Shown piece by piece: positions 1-7,640 of a stretch of DNA of 14,215 bases (the stretch's first letter is position 1; each line of letters starts with the position of its first letter). The translations under genes and the position numbers were made by a program. Origin of the DNA: Thermoplasmata archaeon (lineage in GTDB: Archaea; Thermoplasmatota; Thermoplasmata; Halarchaeoplasmatales; Halarchaeoplasmataceae). The notes under the pieces were generated by a model that saw only the letters and a program-made list of their open reading frames with translations, was not told the origin of the DNA and made no database searches. The stretch lies in assembly GCA_019594025.1 (NCBI GenBank), contig JAFDUB010000036.1, forward strand, positions 1 to 14,215, written 5' to 3'.

Positions 1-1946
1 CCGGGGTAAAGATAGACGAGAGGGTTGGTATAGAGAAGGTAAGTGCTAAGACCGCAAATAAGGTAACCTTTGCACCTACCCAACCTATTAGGTTAATGGG
101 TGGGGAGGATTATCTCCGTAAACAGGTTCTCAGACACCGGCCAATAACCAAGGGAGATTCAATATCGTTGAACATCATGGGTAAGAAGATAGATCTCGTT
201 GTGAAATCTTTCTCACCCTCAGGACAGGCGGTGATAATCACCCCTGAAACCAAGGTGAAGATATCGGAGAAGCCGGTGAGTAGGGAAGAAGTCACCAGGG
301 TACCCAGGGTTTCTTATGAGGACATCGGAGGATTGAAGAAAGAGATCGAGAAAGTCCGTGAAATGGTGGAGCTCCCCCTTAGACACCCTGAACTATTCGA
401 TAAGGTGGGAATTGAAGCTCCTAAAGGTGTATTGCTTCACGGTCCACCTGGAACCGGTAAAACCCTCATGGCTAAGGCCGTGGCGAGCGAAACCGACGCA
501 AATTTTTACAACATCGGCGGTCCAGAGATTATGTCGAAATTTTACGGCGAGAGCGAGGAGCGTTTAAGGCAAATATTCGAAGATGCTGAAGAAAATCAAC
601 CCTCCATAGTGTTCATCGACGAGCTGGATTCAATCGCCCCCAAAAGGGACGAAGTCACCGGAGAGACCGAACGGCGTATAGTGGCACAACTGCTCTCTCT
701 CATGGACGGGTTGGAAGCAAGAGGTAAAGTGATCGTCATCGGCGCCACCAACAGGGCACATGCATTGGACCCGGCTTTAAGAAGACCGGGACGATTCGAC
801 CGGGAAATAGAGATAGGGATGCCGGACCGGGATGCACGGGAAGAGATACTGGAGATACATACTAGAGGCATGCCTTTAGACAAAGAAGTCGATCTCAACC
901 GATTAGCCAGCCATACCCACGGGTACGTAGGTGCCGACTTAGAAGCTCTTGCTAAAGAGGCCGCTATGCTGGCTTTGAGAGAGATTCTTCCAGATATAGA
1001 CCTAGATCTTGAACAGATACCTGCGGAGATTTTAGATAAACTAAAGGTCACGACGGATGATTTTAACAAAGCTTTAAGGGAGATGGAACCTTCCGCGTTG
1101 AGGGAGGTGGTTATCGAAACCCCCGATGTAAGCTGGGAAGACGTCGGGGGACTCGACGAAGCGAAGCGTGAACTGAGAGAGGCGGTGGAATGGCCCCTTA
1201 AATACGAGAACATATTCAAGCACATGGGCGCGGAGGTGCCAAAGGGTATCCTGCTTCACGGTCCACCGGGGACCGGAAAAACTCTACTAGCTAAAGCGGT
1301 CGCCAACGAGAGCGAGGCAAACTTCATATCCGTGAAGGGACCACAGTTCTTCTCTAAGTGGGTGGGAGAGAGCGAAAAGGCGGTGAGAGAAACCTTCAGG
1401 AAGGCCCGGCAGGCGGCTCCCACCATAATTTTCTTCGACGAGATAGACGCCCTAGCACCACGTAGAGGCAGCGGTTCTGATTCCAACGTCTCGGAGCGGG
1501 TAATATCCCAGCTTCTTACAGAGTTGGACGGTTTGGAACCTCTTCATGATGTTGTCGTAATGGGTGCTACGAATCGTATAGATATAATAGATCCCGCTCT
1601 GCTGAGACCCGGAAGGTTCGACAGACAGATCTCCATCGATATGCCGGACATGGACACCCGGAAAAAGATATTCGAGGTGCATACCGGGGAGAAGCCTTTA
1701 GCGGAAGATGTCGATTTGTCCAGGCTAGCAAGGGATACTGAAGATATGAGCGGTGCAGACATCGCTTCGGTGTGCAACGAAGCGGTAATGCTAGCCATCA
1801 GAGAGTATATTGCCGAAGGTGGAGATATGGACGACGATAAGATCAAAGAAATCAAGGTGTACCAGAGGCATGTGAAAGAGGCGTTGGAAAAGGTTAAGAG
1901 TAAAGAGAAGGGGGAAGAGAAGAGAGGTCCAAAAGGGTATCAGTAA
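1..1946 (+). CDS. cdc48: Cdc48/VAT-type double AAA+ ATPase, 5'-truncated
   Basis: Protein-unfolding ATPase of the Cdc48/p97/VAT family, a cytoplasmic hexamer that in archaea extracts or unfolds proteins and can feed the 20S proteasome. The frame is open from base 3, and the codons before the ATG at 96 encode typical N-domain sequence (V-T-F-A-P-T-Q-P-I-R), so that ATG is internal. About 647 residues are visible against a usual 730-750, so roughly the first 90 residues are outside the window. D1 has Walker A GPPGTGK at 441, Walker B IVFIDE near 609-623, and an SKFYGES pore loop. D2 has Walker A GPPGTGK at 1260, Walker B IIFFDE near 1425-1442, and a KWVGES pore loop. Both rings keep an RPGRFD arginine-finger motif. 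A charged Lys/Glu tail ends in G-Y-Q, whose penultimate Tyr resembles the HbYX proteasome-docking motif, though Gly is not hydrophobic. The 3' end lies 3 bases from a convergent gene. Confidence 0.96.
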   Translation, partial: GVKIDERVGIEKVSAKTANKVTFAPTQPIRLMGGEDYLRKQVLRHRPITKGDSISLNIMGKKIDLVVKSFSPSGQAVIITPETKVKISEKPVSREEVTRVPRVSYEDIGGLKKEIEKVREMVELPLRHPELFDKVGIEAPKGVLLHGPPGTGKTLMAKAVASETDANFYNIGGPEIMSKFYGESEERLRQIFEDAEENQPSIVFIDELDSIAPKRDEVTGETERRIVAQLLSLMDGLEARGKVIVIGATNRAHALDPALRRPGRFDREIEIGMPDRDAREEILEIHTRGMPLDKEVDLNRLASHTHGYVGADLEALAKEAAMLALREILPDIDLDLEQIPAEILDKLKVTTDDFNKALREMEPSALREVVIETPDVSWEDVGGLDEAKRELREAVEWPLKYENIFKHMGAEVPKGILLHGPPGTGKTLLAKAVANESEANFISVKGPQFFSKWVGESEKAVRETFRKARQAAPTIIFFDEIDALAPRRGSGSDSNVSERVISQLLTELDGLEPLHDVVVMGATNRIDIIDPALLRPGRFDRQISIDMPDMDTRKKIFEVHTGEKPLAEDVDLSRLARDTEDMSGADIASVCNEAVMLAIREYIAEGGDMDDDKIKEIKVYQRHVKEALEKVKSKEKGEEKRGPKGYQ

Positions 1947-1949
1947 ATA

Positions 1950-2201
1950 TCACAAGAAACCGAGTATGGTGAGTACGCGACGTGCCACCACAACTATAAA
2001 GAACAATACTCCCACGTATATCATCAAATCCATACGTTCACCTATTTGTGGTTTTACATACGAGGTGGACAATTCTCTGCATATGAGTAAGCCGATGAGT
2101 ATTGAGATACCGTATAACTCTAGATTTCTAGGGCCGATTAACAGTAATGCCAGTACACTCCATAAAGTCATTGAACCGGCAAGTTTTTGTGAAAAAGTCA
2201 T
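1950..2201 (-). CDS. Small membrane protein, about 83 aa, unknown function
   Basis: Not recognised. Three hydrophobic stretches are visible: around LWSVLALLLIG, LYGISILIGLLIC, and LMIYVGVLFFIVVVA near the C-terminus, so an integral membrane protein with about three helices is likely. The start at 2201 is chosen because it forms a 4-base ATGA overlap with the stop of the upstream gene and has a GGAGG ribosome binding site about 5-10 bases before it (near 2207-2213). The frame is open further upstream to 2318, but that extension lies wholly inside the neighbouring gene and reads as non-hydrophobic, Arg-rich sequence with no separate ribosome binding site. Translational coupling suggests it works with the membrane-anchored cysteine protein upstream. 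Confidence 0.7.
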   Translation of the reverse strand: MTFSQKLAGSMTLWSVLALLLIGPRNLELYGISILIGLLICRELSTSYVKPQIGERMDLMIYVGVLFFIVVVARRVLTILGFL

Positions 2202-2944
2202 CCAACTTCCTCCATTTCGTATGTAATATGGTCTTCGTCTATATTGAATCCGACCAGTCTGAGAGGAGTTTTGGTGTACTGTGACGCAGATGTAAGATAC
2301 GCACTGCATAGGGGACATGCGGTACGTGTGCAGATATCTTTTCTATCCTTTCTAAGTGAATCGCAGTAATCTTTGTAATTCCCATGAGTGATCCTCAATT
2401 TAGTGACCCCCTCTTCCCTCCTAATACTAAAAGATTTAGCAAGTCCCAAACCATGGGTCAAAACACCCATGATCTCCCTGGCACCTTCCATACCTTCCGC
2501 CCGCTCTTCCAAATGTTCCTCTCCTCTTTCCATCAGGTGAAGACCTGGAGGTACTAAGGACAGTCCCACTCGTCCGCCGCCGGAAGTGACGATGACCATC
2601 TCATCTTGAAGGGGGGGTAGGCCTTTGAATTCACTTACAGGTACATAGGTTCTGGGAGTACTCAATATGTCGCTGGAAGGAACCTGAACAAGATCCCCTT
2701 CAATCCCCAGATCTTCTAAAACCTCGTCTAAAGTATCTGCATCCGCGGTCATTGCCGATTCAGCCACTTTCTTATCGACCGTTTTACCGGTCATCACCAT
2801 CAGTGTAAAAATACCTATGAACAGAGCACCGAATCCTGCCGTTATCTGGGTGGTTAGTATAAGCAGGTACACACCTATCACTATGAATAACACCCCGACC
2901 ACGGTGGAAGTCATGTCTGGAAACAGTCGCTGGATTGGATTCAT
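2198..2944 (-). CDS. Membrane-anchored protein with C-terminal four-cysteine cluster, unknown function
   Basis: Family not recognised; 248 residues. Two adjacent hydrophobic segments (about residues 13-31 and 35-52) form a hairpin anchor. They are followed by an acidic linker (about 64-84) and a soluble domain of about 150 residues. That domain contains Cys194, Cys205, Cys210 and Cys213 (spacing C-x10-C-x4-C-x2-C, with the core CTRTACPLC), a plausible zinc or Fe-S site. After the cysteines comes a beta-like C-terminus (LRLVGFNIDEDHITYEM). The two helices are short and close, so the soluble part probably faces the cytoplasm, but this is inference. It is the first gene of a two-gene unit with its own upstream TATA-like sequence. 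It diverges from the surface-protein operon at 3023; a functional link to that operon is possible but unproven. Confidence 0.8.
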   Translation of the reverse strand: MNPIQRLFPDMTSTVVGVLFIVIGVYLLILTTQITAGFGALFIGIFTLMVMTGKTVDKKVAESAMTADADTLDEVLEDLGIEGDLVQVPSSDILSTPRTYVPVSEFKGLPPLQDEMVIVTSGGGRVGLSLVPPGLHLMERGEEHLEERAEGMEGAREIMGVLTHGLGLAKSFSIRREEGVTKLRITHGNYKDYCDSLRKDRKDICTRTACPLCSAYLTSASQYTKTPLRLVGFNIDEDHITYEMEEVG

Positions 2945-2968
2945 TTACGCTTCGGGTAAGTTAAAAAG

Positions 2969-2979
2969 ATAAATAAAAC
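2969..2979 (-). promoter_or_regulatory. Probable TATA box for the 2944 gene
   Basis: The minus strand reads GTTTTATTTAT here, an AT-rich TATA-like element centred about 30 bases before the ATG at 2944. That would give a transcript with a very short leader or none. It lies in the 78-base divergent region shared with the gene at 3023. Confidence 0.45.
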
Positions 2980-2989
2980 TATCGCAAAG

Positions 2990-2998
2990 TTTTTTATC
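2990..2998 (+). promoter_or_regulatory. Probable TATA box for the 3023 operon
   Basis: TTTTTTATC is centred about 27 bases before the ATG at 3023, the spacing expected when transcription starts at or next to the start codon. No ribosome binding site is evident just before that ATG, consistent with a leaderless message. Confidence 0.5.
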
Positions 2999-3022
2999 TT
3001 TGTCTCTTCATGAGTTCATGGA

Positions 3023-5158
3023 ATGCTGAGTAAACGGATAACCCTAACAGTGTGCGTAATCATACTTGTTTTCCTTCCGGTCCAGTCCTTGGTCTCAGCC
3101 CAACATCAGGATTTTGACGAGGCGGAGGAGGACGTATCTACCCTGGTAAGTGCTCTCGAGATAGTACACCAACTCCTGGAAGAGGGATTGAATTTCACCC
3201 TTTCAGTCAATCACACCTACTCCGGCGAAAATTTAGAATTTGGCTATGCTGCAGAAGTAGTTCGGGAATCAAAAAACGTGTCTCATTTAGCTGTGGACAG
3301 CACGTCGCCTGCTAAAAGGATAATAGACGATATAGAGGGTGATGTTTCCAGCTACGTATATTTGAACGAGCTTTACATTCCATATTATGACTTTGCCCAT
3401 GATATGTTGAGCTTTTCTATTGAACATCAAGGAGTTGTATTGAACATCTCTTCCGCAGTCGATATATATGCGAGTGTGGAAGATGGTGAATTAGATTATG
3501 ATTTGTTATACGAAGGGTTGAAAAATCTTGAAGATGCACTTTTTAACCTGCGTCAGATGGAGGGTTATTATCATTCTATGGACGAAGGCGGAGCCGAGCT
3601 AAACGAAACCGTGGCGGATCCCGAAGAGCTGCAGTATCTGATAAACGAGCTGCCTGAATTGATCCAGAGTTATCGGGATACCATCGATTTGATACTCGAA
3701 TTATATTCTTATATGCCGCCCTACCTGAGTTTGGTATTACCGGATACGGTTCATCCGGGAGAGACTTTTCAATGCCGTGGTTCTTATTGGGACAACGGTT
3801 TTGTCGAAGGTGAAGAGGTAAAAATAGAATTTCGAGGTGAAGGAAATTTTACGGTTGTAACGGACGATGATGGTTTTTATTCCGTAGATATCAAGGTCCC
3901 CTGGGACATATTGGGTGAGGTTAACTTAAACGCCTCGGTAACCGCCGGGTTGTATGTTCAGCGTAATGTAAGTGTTGTAAAATATCCAACAAGTATAGTG
4001 CTGAAAGCCGATAAAACCGCATATCACCGGGAAAATATATCGATACAAGGCCGGTTCGTAACCGATGCCGATGTGGACCTATCGGAGATAACGTTAAATG
4101 CAACATACCGCGAGAACTTTTCGCCGTCATCCGATGGTGAGATACACCTGCTCTACAATACATCCGAATTCTCGTGGAGCATAAACACTGTCGAGGTAAT
4201 ATTTGATGGTAATTCCACTTTAAAGGCCAGCACCGCCGAAGTACAGTTTGAAGTGAGTATACCTACCCAATTAACCATAGAAGGCGCTGTATACGAAAGA
4301 AACGTTTCATTTTATGGAAATCTGTATAATACATCCGACAATAACGGTTTAACAGAAGAGCTAGTTTACCTGGAACTCAACGGTATTCCCTACGAAGATA
4401 ATTATACCGGTGAGAACGGCACTTATAATTTTAACTTAACTATCGACGACCTTTCCTCGGGTCATCATGCAGTGAACACGCGATATCCCGGTAGGGCGCA
4501 ATATCGGGAAAGTGTTTCAGAAACCTTGTACCTTCTTCTTACGGACGAAGGAGATGTGTTTATCGGTACCGAACCCCTGGAAGATGATGGACCGGACGAC
4601 GATGCAGATGATAATGACGATGATGATAACGGTGGAATGATTGCAATAATGGAAGAGAAATGGTTATCGCTATCTTTCTTAATATTTATGATGTTAATAC
4701 TTGTGATTGTCTATTTCTTAGGAAAAGAAAAAGATGTATTGACTGATAAAAAACAACTTAAGAAAAGACCAAAGCCGAGTAAACAACGGGATCCATTGGA
4801 AATTAAAGATAAGGATGATTTAATGCAATCATATGGTGAGTTACTACGAGAAATAGATTCTAGGGAGATTATACATGTACCTCCGGGAAGAACCCATAGG
4901 GAGATAAGAGAAGTGCTTCAGTCATATGGTGATCTGATACAGGAGGTGGATTCCAGAAAGATAATGCAGGTGTCAGCGGGAAGAACTCACAGGGAAATAA
5001 GAGAGGATACGGTACGATTATTTGGGCATCGGGACGACTTTGATATAGTGACAAGAATATTCGAAAAGGCTTCCTTCGCCGATGCCGGAATCGAGAGGAA
5101 TGAATTACAAGATTACAACCGGGCTATGTCTAGAATATGGAGGGTGTGTTTTCAATGA
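3023..5158 (+). CDS. Secreted/membrane surface protein with Ig-like repeats and DUF4129-like cytoplasmic tail
   Basis: A 711-residue type I membrane protein. Residues 1-26 look like a signal peptide (basic start, hydrophobic core, cut near VSA-QHQ). The large outer region is helical first, then Ig/carboxypeptidase-regulatory-like beta repeats from about residue 234 onward. It carries about 18 N-x-S/T sequons, all before the membrane segment, implying heavy N-glycosylation. A strongly acidic Asp/Asn linker (about 526-541) precedes a single membrane helix at about 547-567. The cytoplasmic tail resembles DUF4129: a GRTHREIRE motif followed by a helical stretch ending in DYNRAMSRIW. DUF4129 proteins usually sit beside MoxR and DUF58 genes in envelope-linked operons, which fits here. 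The tail contains a 31-residue tandem duplication. The start has a TATA box 27 bases upstream; the stop overlaps the next start (ATGA). The role of the outer domain is unknown. Confidence 0.85.
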   Translation: MLSKRITLTVCVIILVFLPVQSLVSAQHQDFDEAEEDVSTLVSALEIVHQLLEEGLNFTLSVNHTYSGENLEFGYAAEVVRESKNVSHLAVDSTSPAKRIIDDIEGDVSSYVYLNELYIPYYDFAHDMLSFSIEHQGVVLNISSAVDIYASVEDGELDYDLLYEGLKNLEDALFNLRQMEGYYHSMDEGGAELNETVADPEELQYLINELPELIQSYRDTIDLILELYSYMPPYLSLVLPDTVHPGETFQCRGSYWDNGFVEGEEVKIEFRGEGNFTVVTDDDGFYSVDIKVPWDILGEVNLNASVTAGLYVQRNVSVVKYPTSIVLKADKTAYHRENISIQGRFVTDADVDLSEITLNATYRENFSPSSDGEIHLLYNTSEFSWSINTVEVIFDGNSTLKASTAEVQFEVSIPTQLTIEGAVYERNVSFYGNLYNTSDNNGLTEELVYLELNGIPYEDNYTGENGTYNFNLTIDDLSSGHHAVNTRYPGRAQYRESVSETLYLLLTDEGDVFIGTEPLEDDGPDDDADDNDDDDNGGMIAIMEEKWLSLSFLIFMMLILVIVYFLGKEKDVLTDKKQLKKRPKPSKQRDPLEIKDKDDLMQSYGELLREIDSREIIHVPPGRTHREIREVLQSYGDLIQEVDSRKIMQVSAGRTHREIREDTVRLFGHRDDFDIVTRIFEKASFADAGIERNELQDYNRAMSRIWRVCFQ
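4826..5011 (+). repeat. Tandem in-frame duplication, 2 x 93 bases
   Basis: Copy 1 is 4826-4918 and copy 2 is 4919-5011, exactly adjacent and in frame. They encode residues 602-632 and 633-663 of the surface protein, both beginning QSYG and containing GRTHREIRE. By hand alignment 20 of 31 residues are identical, and the DNA is still recognisably similar. The unit covers the start of the DUF4129-like tail, so the protein carries one extra copy of that segment. Confidence 0.85.
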
Positions 5159-6231
5159 AAAAAAAGGTGCAAAAATTCGTCTTTTACATATCCGTAATAT
5201 CGGTTGTCGCTCTAATCCTTTCCCTCTCTATGTTCGCACCCATAGTAACCACTGGCGCCGATTACAGCATATACAATCCGGGCTGGAATGGATGTAGCTC
5301 GCTAGCGGTAAAAACATATGAGTCTGGTAGTTTCGTCCCGAACCTGGAGCTGGCGGACGGTGGTGAGGTAGAGATCGTACAGAGAGATTTAACATCCTAT
5401 GAGGTAGACGCGATGAGTACTTCTCTGGTATTTATAGGTCCAAACAGTGTCATGGATCAGTCGGAGGCTCATTTTGTACATACTTTCCTAAGAAGAGGGG
5501 GTAAGGTTATGGTAGCCAACGACTTCGGTACCGGCAACTCCCTGCTCAACCAGCTCAACACTTCTTCTTCCTTCCAAAACACCCCCTTAATGGATCTTTC
5601 CTTCGAAAAAAGTCCTAACTTTCCTGTGGTTTATGATTTAGCTCCCCATCCCCTAACCGAGGGGGTGGATATGCTAATGCTCAACCATCCCTCTGCTCTC
5701 AAGTTAGACCCGGAAGCCAGGGCGTTAGCGAACAGCAGTGAGGCTTCGTGGTTAGAAGACGGTAACCCACGAAGGCACCCCATACTCAGTATCGAACAGT
5801 ACGGACACGGTGAGTTGATTCTACTCTCGGATCCCAGCGTACTAATCAACTCCATGCTTGATAAAAAGGATAACAATAGGTTCATGGAAAACGTTCTTGA
5901 TTACCTATCTCATGAGAGAGACAGAATCATATTCGACGAAAGCCAGCGGGAGATGAATCTCGTTTACTCTTTGGTTTACAACTACCGTCCCCCGTCTGAG
6001 AACACGGTATTTTTACTTATTATAATCGGCATGATTGTAACTGCCGTTGTAGTTTCTCCACTTAACCTCAAAAAAATTATTTTACTACCGTTAAGTATAT
6101 TTAAGGATAAAGAACAAGAGGATTTGGTGGAAAAAGTATTAAAAGAAAATCCCGATTGGGATAAACGAAAGCTTAAGACAATATACGAAAGGTTTTCCAA
6201 TGAAAGAAAAAAAGTACGGAAAGACGTTTAA
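5155..6231 (+). CDS. DUF4350-type membrane protein
   Basis: A 358-residue protein with an N-terminal membrane anchor (about residues 8-30), an outer domain, a second membrane helix (about 286-305) and a basic, helical cytoplasmic tail of about 50 residues. The outer domain has features I associate with DUF4350: YNPGWNG after the anchor, a VFIGP strand, RRGGKVMVANDFG, and GHGELILLSDPSVLINSML near its end. The fold resembles a flavodoxin/GldG-like domain. No enzymatic residues are evident and the function is unknown; family members commonly lie with MoxR/DUF58 genes. The start at 5155 is preferred over an in-frame ATG at 5137 because it has GGAGGG at 5139-5144 with suitable spacing and forms an ATGA overlap with the upstream stop. 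It overlaps moxR by 32 bases, so the three plus-strand genes are translationally linked. Confidence 0.85.
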   Translation: MKKKVQKFVFYISVISVVALILSLSMFAPIVTTGADYSIYNPGWNGCSSLAVKTYESGSFVPNLELADGGEVEIVQRDLTSYEVDAMSTSLVFIGPNSVMDQSEAHFVHTFLRRGGKVMVANDFGTGNSLLNQLNTSSSFQNTPLMDLSFEKSPNFPVVYDLAPHPLTEGVDMLMLNHPSALKLDPEARALANSSEASWLEDGNPRRHPILSIEQYGHGELILLSDPSVLINSMLDKKDNNRFMENVLDYLSHERDRIIFDESQREMNLVYSLVYNYRPPSENTVFLLIIIGMIVTAVVVSPLNLKKIILLPLSIFKDKEQEDLVEKVLKENPDWDKRKLKTIYERFSNERKKVRKDV

Positions 6232-7162
6232 AGCCATAAAATCCGAGGTCGGTAAGGTGGTCGTTGGTTATGACGATATAGTAGATGATTTCTTGATATG
6301 TCTTATCACCGGTGGACACCTTCTTTTGGAGGGGGTTCCGGGAATAGCTAAAACCACTCTGATCAAAGAGTTCACCAAGGTGATCGGATTGGACTACAAA
6401 CGGATTCAATTCACCCAAGATATGCTGCCCGCCGATATTACCGGTCATTACTTCTACAACAGCAAGACCAACGAATTTGAAATCAGAAAGGGACCGGTTT
6501 TTACACACATTTTGATGGCCGATGAAATTAACAGGGCACCTCCTAAAACACAGTCCGCACTCATAGAAGCTATGCAGGAGAAACAGGTAACCATAGAGGG
6601 TAACACACTACCACTTATTAATCCTTTTTTTGTCATCGCCACCCGCAACCCAATAGAAACCGAGGGGGTATATCCTTTACCCGAAGCCCAGTTAGATAGG
6701 TTCATGATAAAGTCGGACATGAGTTACTTACCATCGGATAAGGAACTGGAGCTTCTTCATCTCAAAAACCGGGGTGAAAATGGAACCGTGAGACGTTTGG
6801 ATAGAAATTTTATCGAAGAACTCTATGGTATTCACAATTCCGTGTTCGTATCAAACGAGATTTTAAAGTACATACGAGACCTGGTAATCGAAACAAGGTT
6901 GACTCATGAATTCAGTTTGGGAGCGAGTCCCCGAGCTGCAGAACAACTCCTTTACGCCTCCAAGGCATTTGCTTTGACACATGAAAGAAAATACGTCATA
7001 CCGGACGATGTAAAAAAAGTATCAAGGAAAGTGCTTCCCCACCGTATGATACTAACCGTCGATGCAGAGTTGGAGAATGTGGGCAAAATAGATGTTCTAG
7101 AAGATATTTTAGAGGATAAAGTTGAGGCGCCAAAGGGGAAGTTCAGAGCTTCGGATTCCTGA
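6200..7162 (+). CDS. MoxR-family AAA+ ATPase
   Basis: A 320-residue cytoplasmic AAA+ ATPase of the MoxR group, thought to act as chaperones that remodel or activate vWA-domain partners. Walker A is GVPGIAKT (residues 45-52), with the Ala before Lys typical of MoxR. QFTQDMLPADITG (about 70-82) is a family signature. Walker B is ILMADEIN with D108/E109. RNPIETEGVYPLPEAQLDRF carries the sensor and arginine-finger region. The C-terminal lid contains GASPRAAEQLL, also typical. Length matches the family. The start overlaps the previous gene by 32 bases and has a modest AAAGG before it. The expected partner is the DUF58 protein at 7637-9010; the two are usually adjacent and co-directional but here converge. 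The last 20 bases overlap the end of the opposite-strand gene. Confidence 0.95.
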   Translation: MKEKKYGKTFKAIKSEVGKVVVGYDDIVDDFLICLITGGHLLLEGVPGIAKTTLIKEFTKVIGLDYKRIQFTQDMLPADITGHYFYNSKTNEFEIRKGPVFTHILMADEINRAPPKTQSALIEAMQEKQVTIEGNTLPLINPFFVIATRNPIETEGVYPLPEAQLDRFMIKSDMSYLPSDKELELLHLKNRGENGTVRRLDRNFIEELYGIHNSVFVSNEILKYIRDLVIETRLTHEFSLGASPRAAEQLLYASKAFALTHERKYVIPDDVKKVSRKVLPHRMILTVDAELENVGKIDVLEDILEDKVEAPKGKFRASDS

Positions 7163-7640
7163 TATTGTAAGCAAGGAACAGCAGTACTGCGCATCCGGAT
7201 AATAACAGTGCCTGAGGGCCTTTATTTGCGGATGCAAACAGGTAGTCTTGTAGACCCGCAAAGATTACCAGTGCGTAGAAAGCCACAAGTACTATTGTAA
7301 AATAACTGGTAGAGATAGCTATTGCCATTATATCCAGGTTGACCGTGTCAACTAAAACCGCACTCCAATACAGTAACAATGGTAAAGCGGTTACCAAGGT
7401 ATAGAACAATAAAAGATACGGCTCCCCCATTTCCACCATCTCCCCGGTGTAAGGGAGTAAAAGGGATACGAGTGAAAGACCCGGTAGTGAAAGTATTGTT
7501 TTTTGAAGGTGCTGGCTGATCGAAACACTGAGGAACGCGGCTCCCGCAACTGTAATAATTAGTAAATTTCGAGAAATACTCAGAAAGATGATGAACAAAA
7601 AGAGTCCCAAGATGTGTACAGATATTTTACGATATTTCAT
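7143..7640 (-). CDS. Polytopic membrane protein, 165 aa, unknown function
   Basis: Not recognised as a named family. The sequence is almost entirely hydrophobic, with about five or six predicted helices (for example LGLFLFIIFLSI, LLIITVAGAAFLSVSI, YLLLFYTLVTALPLLLYW, FTIVLVAFYALVIFAGL, ALLLSGCAVLLFLAYNI) and few charged residues. It starts in an ATGA overlap with the DUF58 stop, with a strong GGAGGAGGG site just upstream, so it is translationally coupled to DUF58 and is probably a membrane partner of that module. Its last 20 bases overlap the 3' end of moxR on the other strand. Confidence 0.8.
   Translation of the reverse strand: MKYRKISVHILGLFLFIIFLSISRNLLIITVAGAAFLSVSISQHLQKTILSLPGLSLVSLLLPYTGEMVEMGEPYLLLFYTLVTALPLLLYWSAVLVDTVNLDIMAIAISTSYFTIVLVAFYALVIFAGLQDYLFASANKGPQALLLSGCAVLLFLAYNIRNPKL

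Noticed and set aside
96..98. ATG at 96 as the start of cdc48
   Set aside because: The frame is open to base 3 and the upstream codons match the Cdc48 N-domain, so the real start lies before the window.
596..1225. Long open frame (209 codons) on the minus strand inside cdc48
   Set aside because: It is Ser/Arg-rich low-information sequence opposite a strongly conserved AAA+ gene, with no family motifs; it is a shadow of codon bias.
2202..2318. N-terminal extension of the 83-residue membrane gene
   Set aside because: It lies wholly within the upstream gene, has no ribosome binding site, and the ATG at 2201 has GGAGG and an ATGA coupling.
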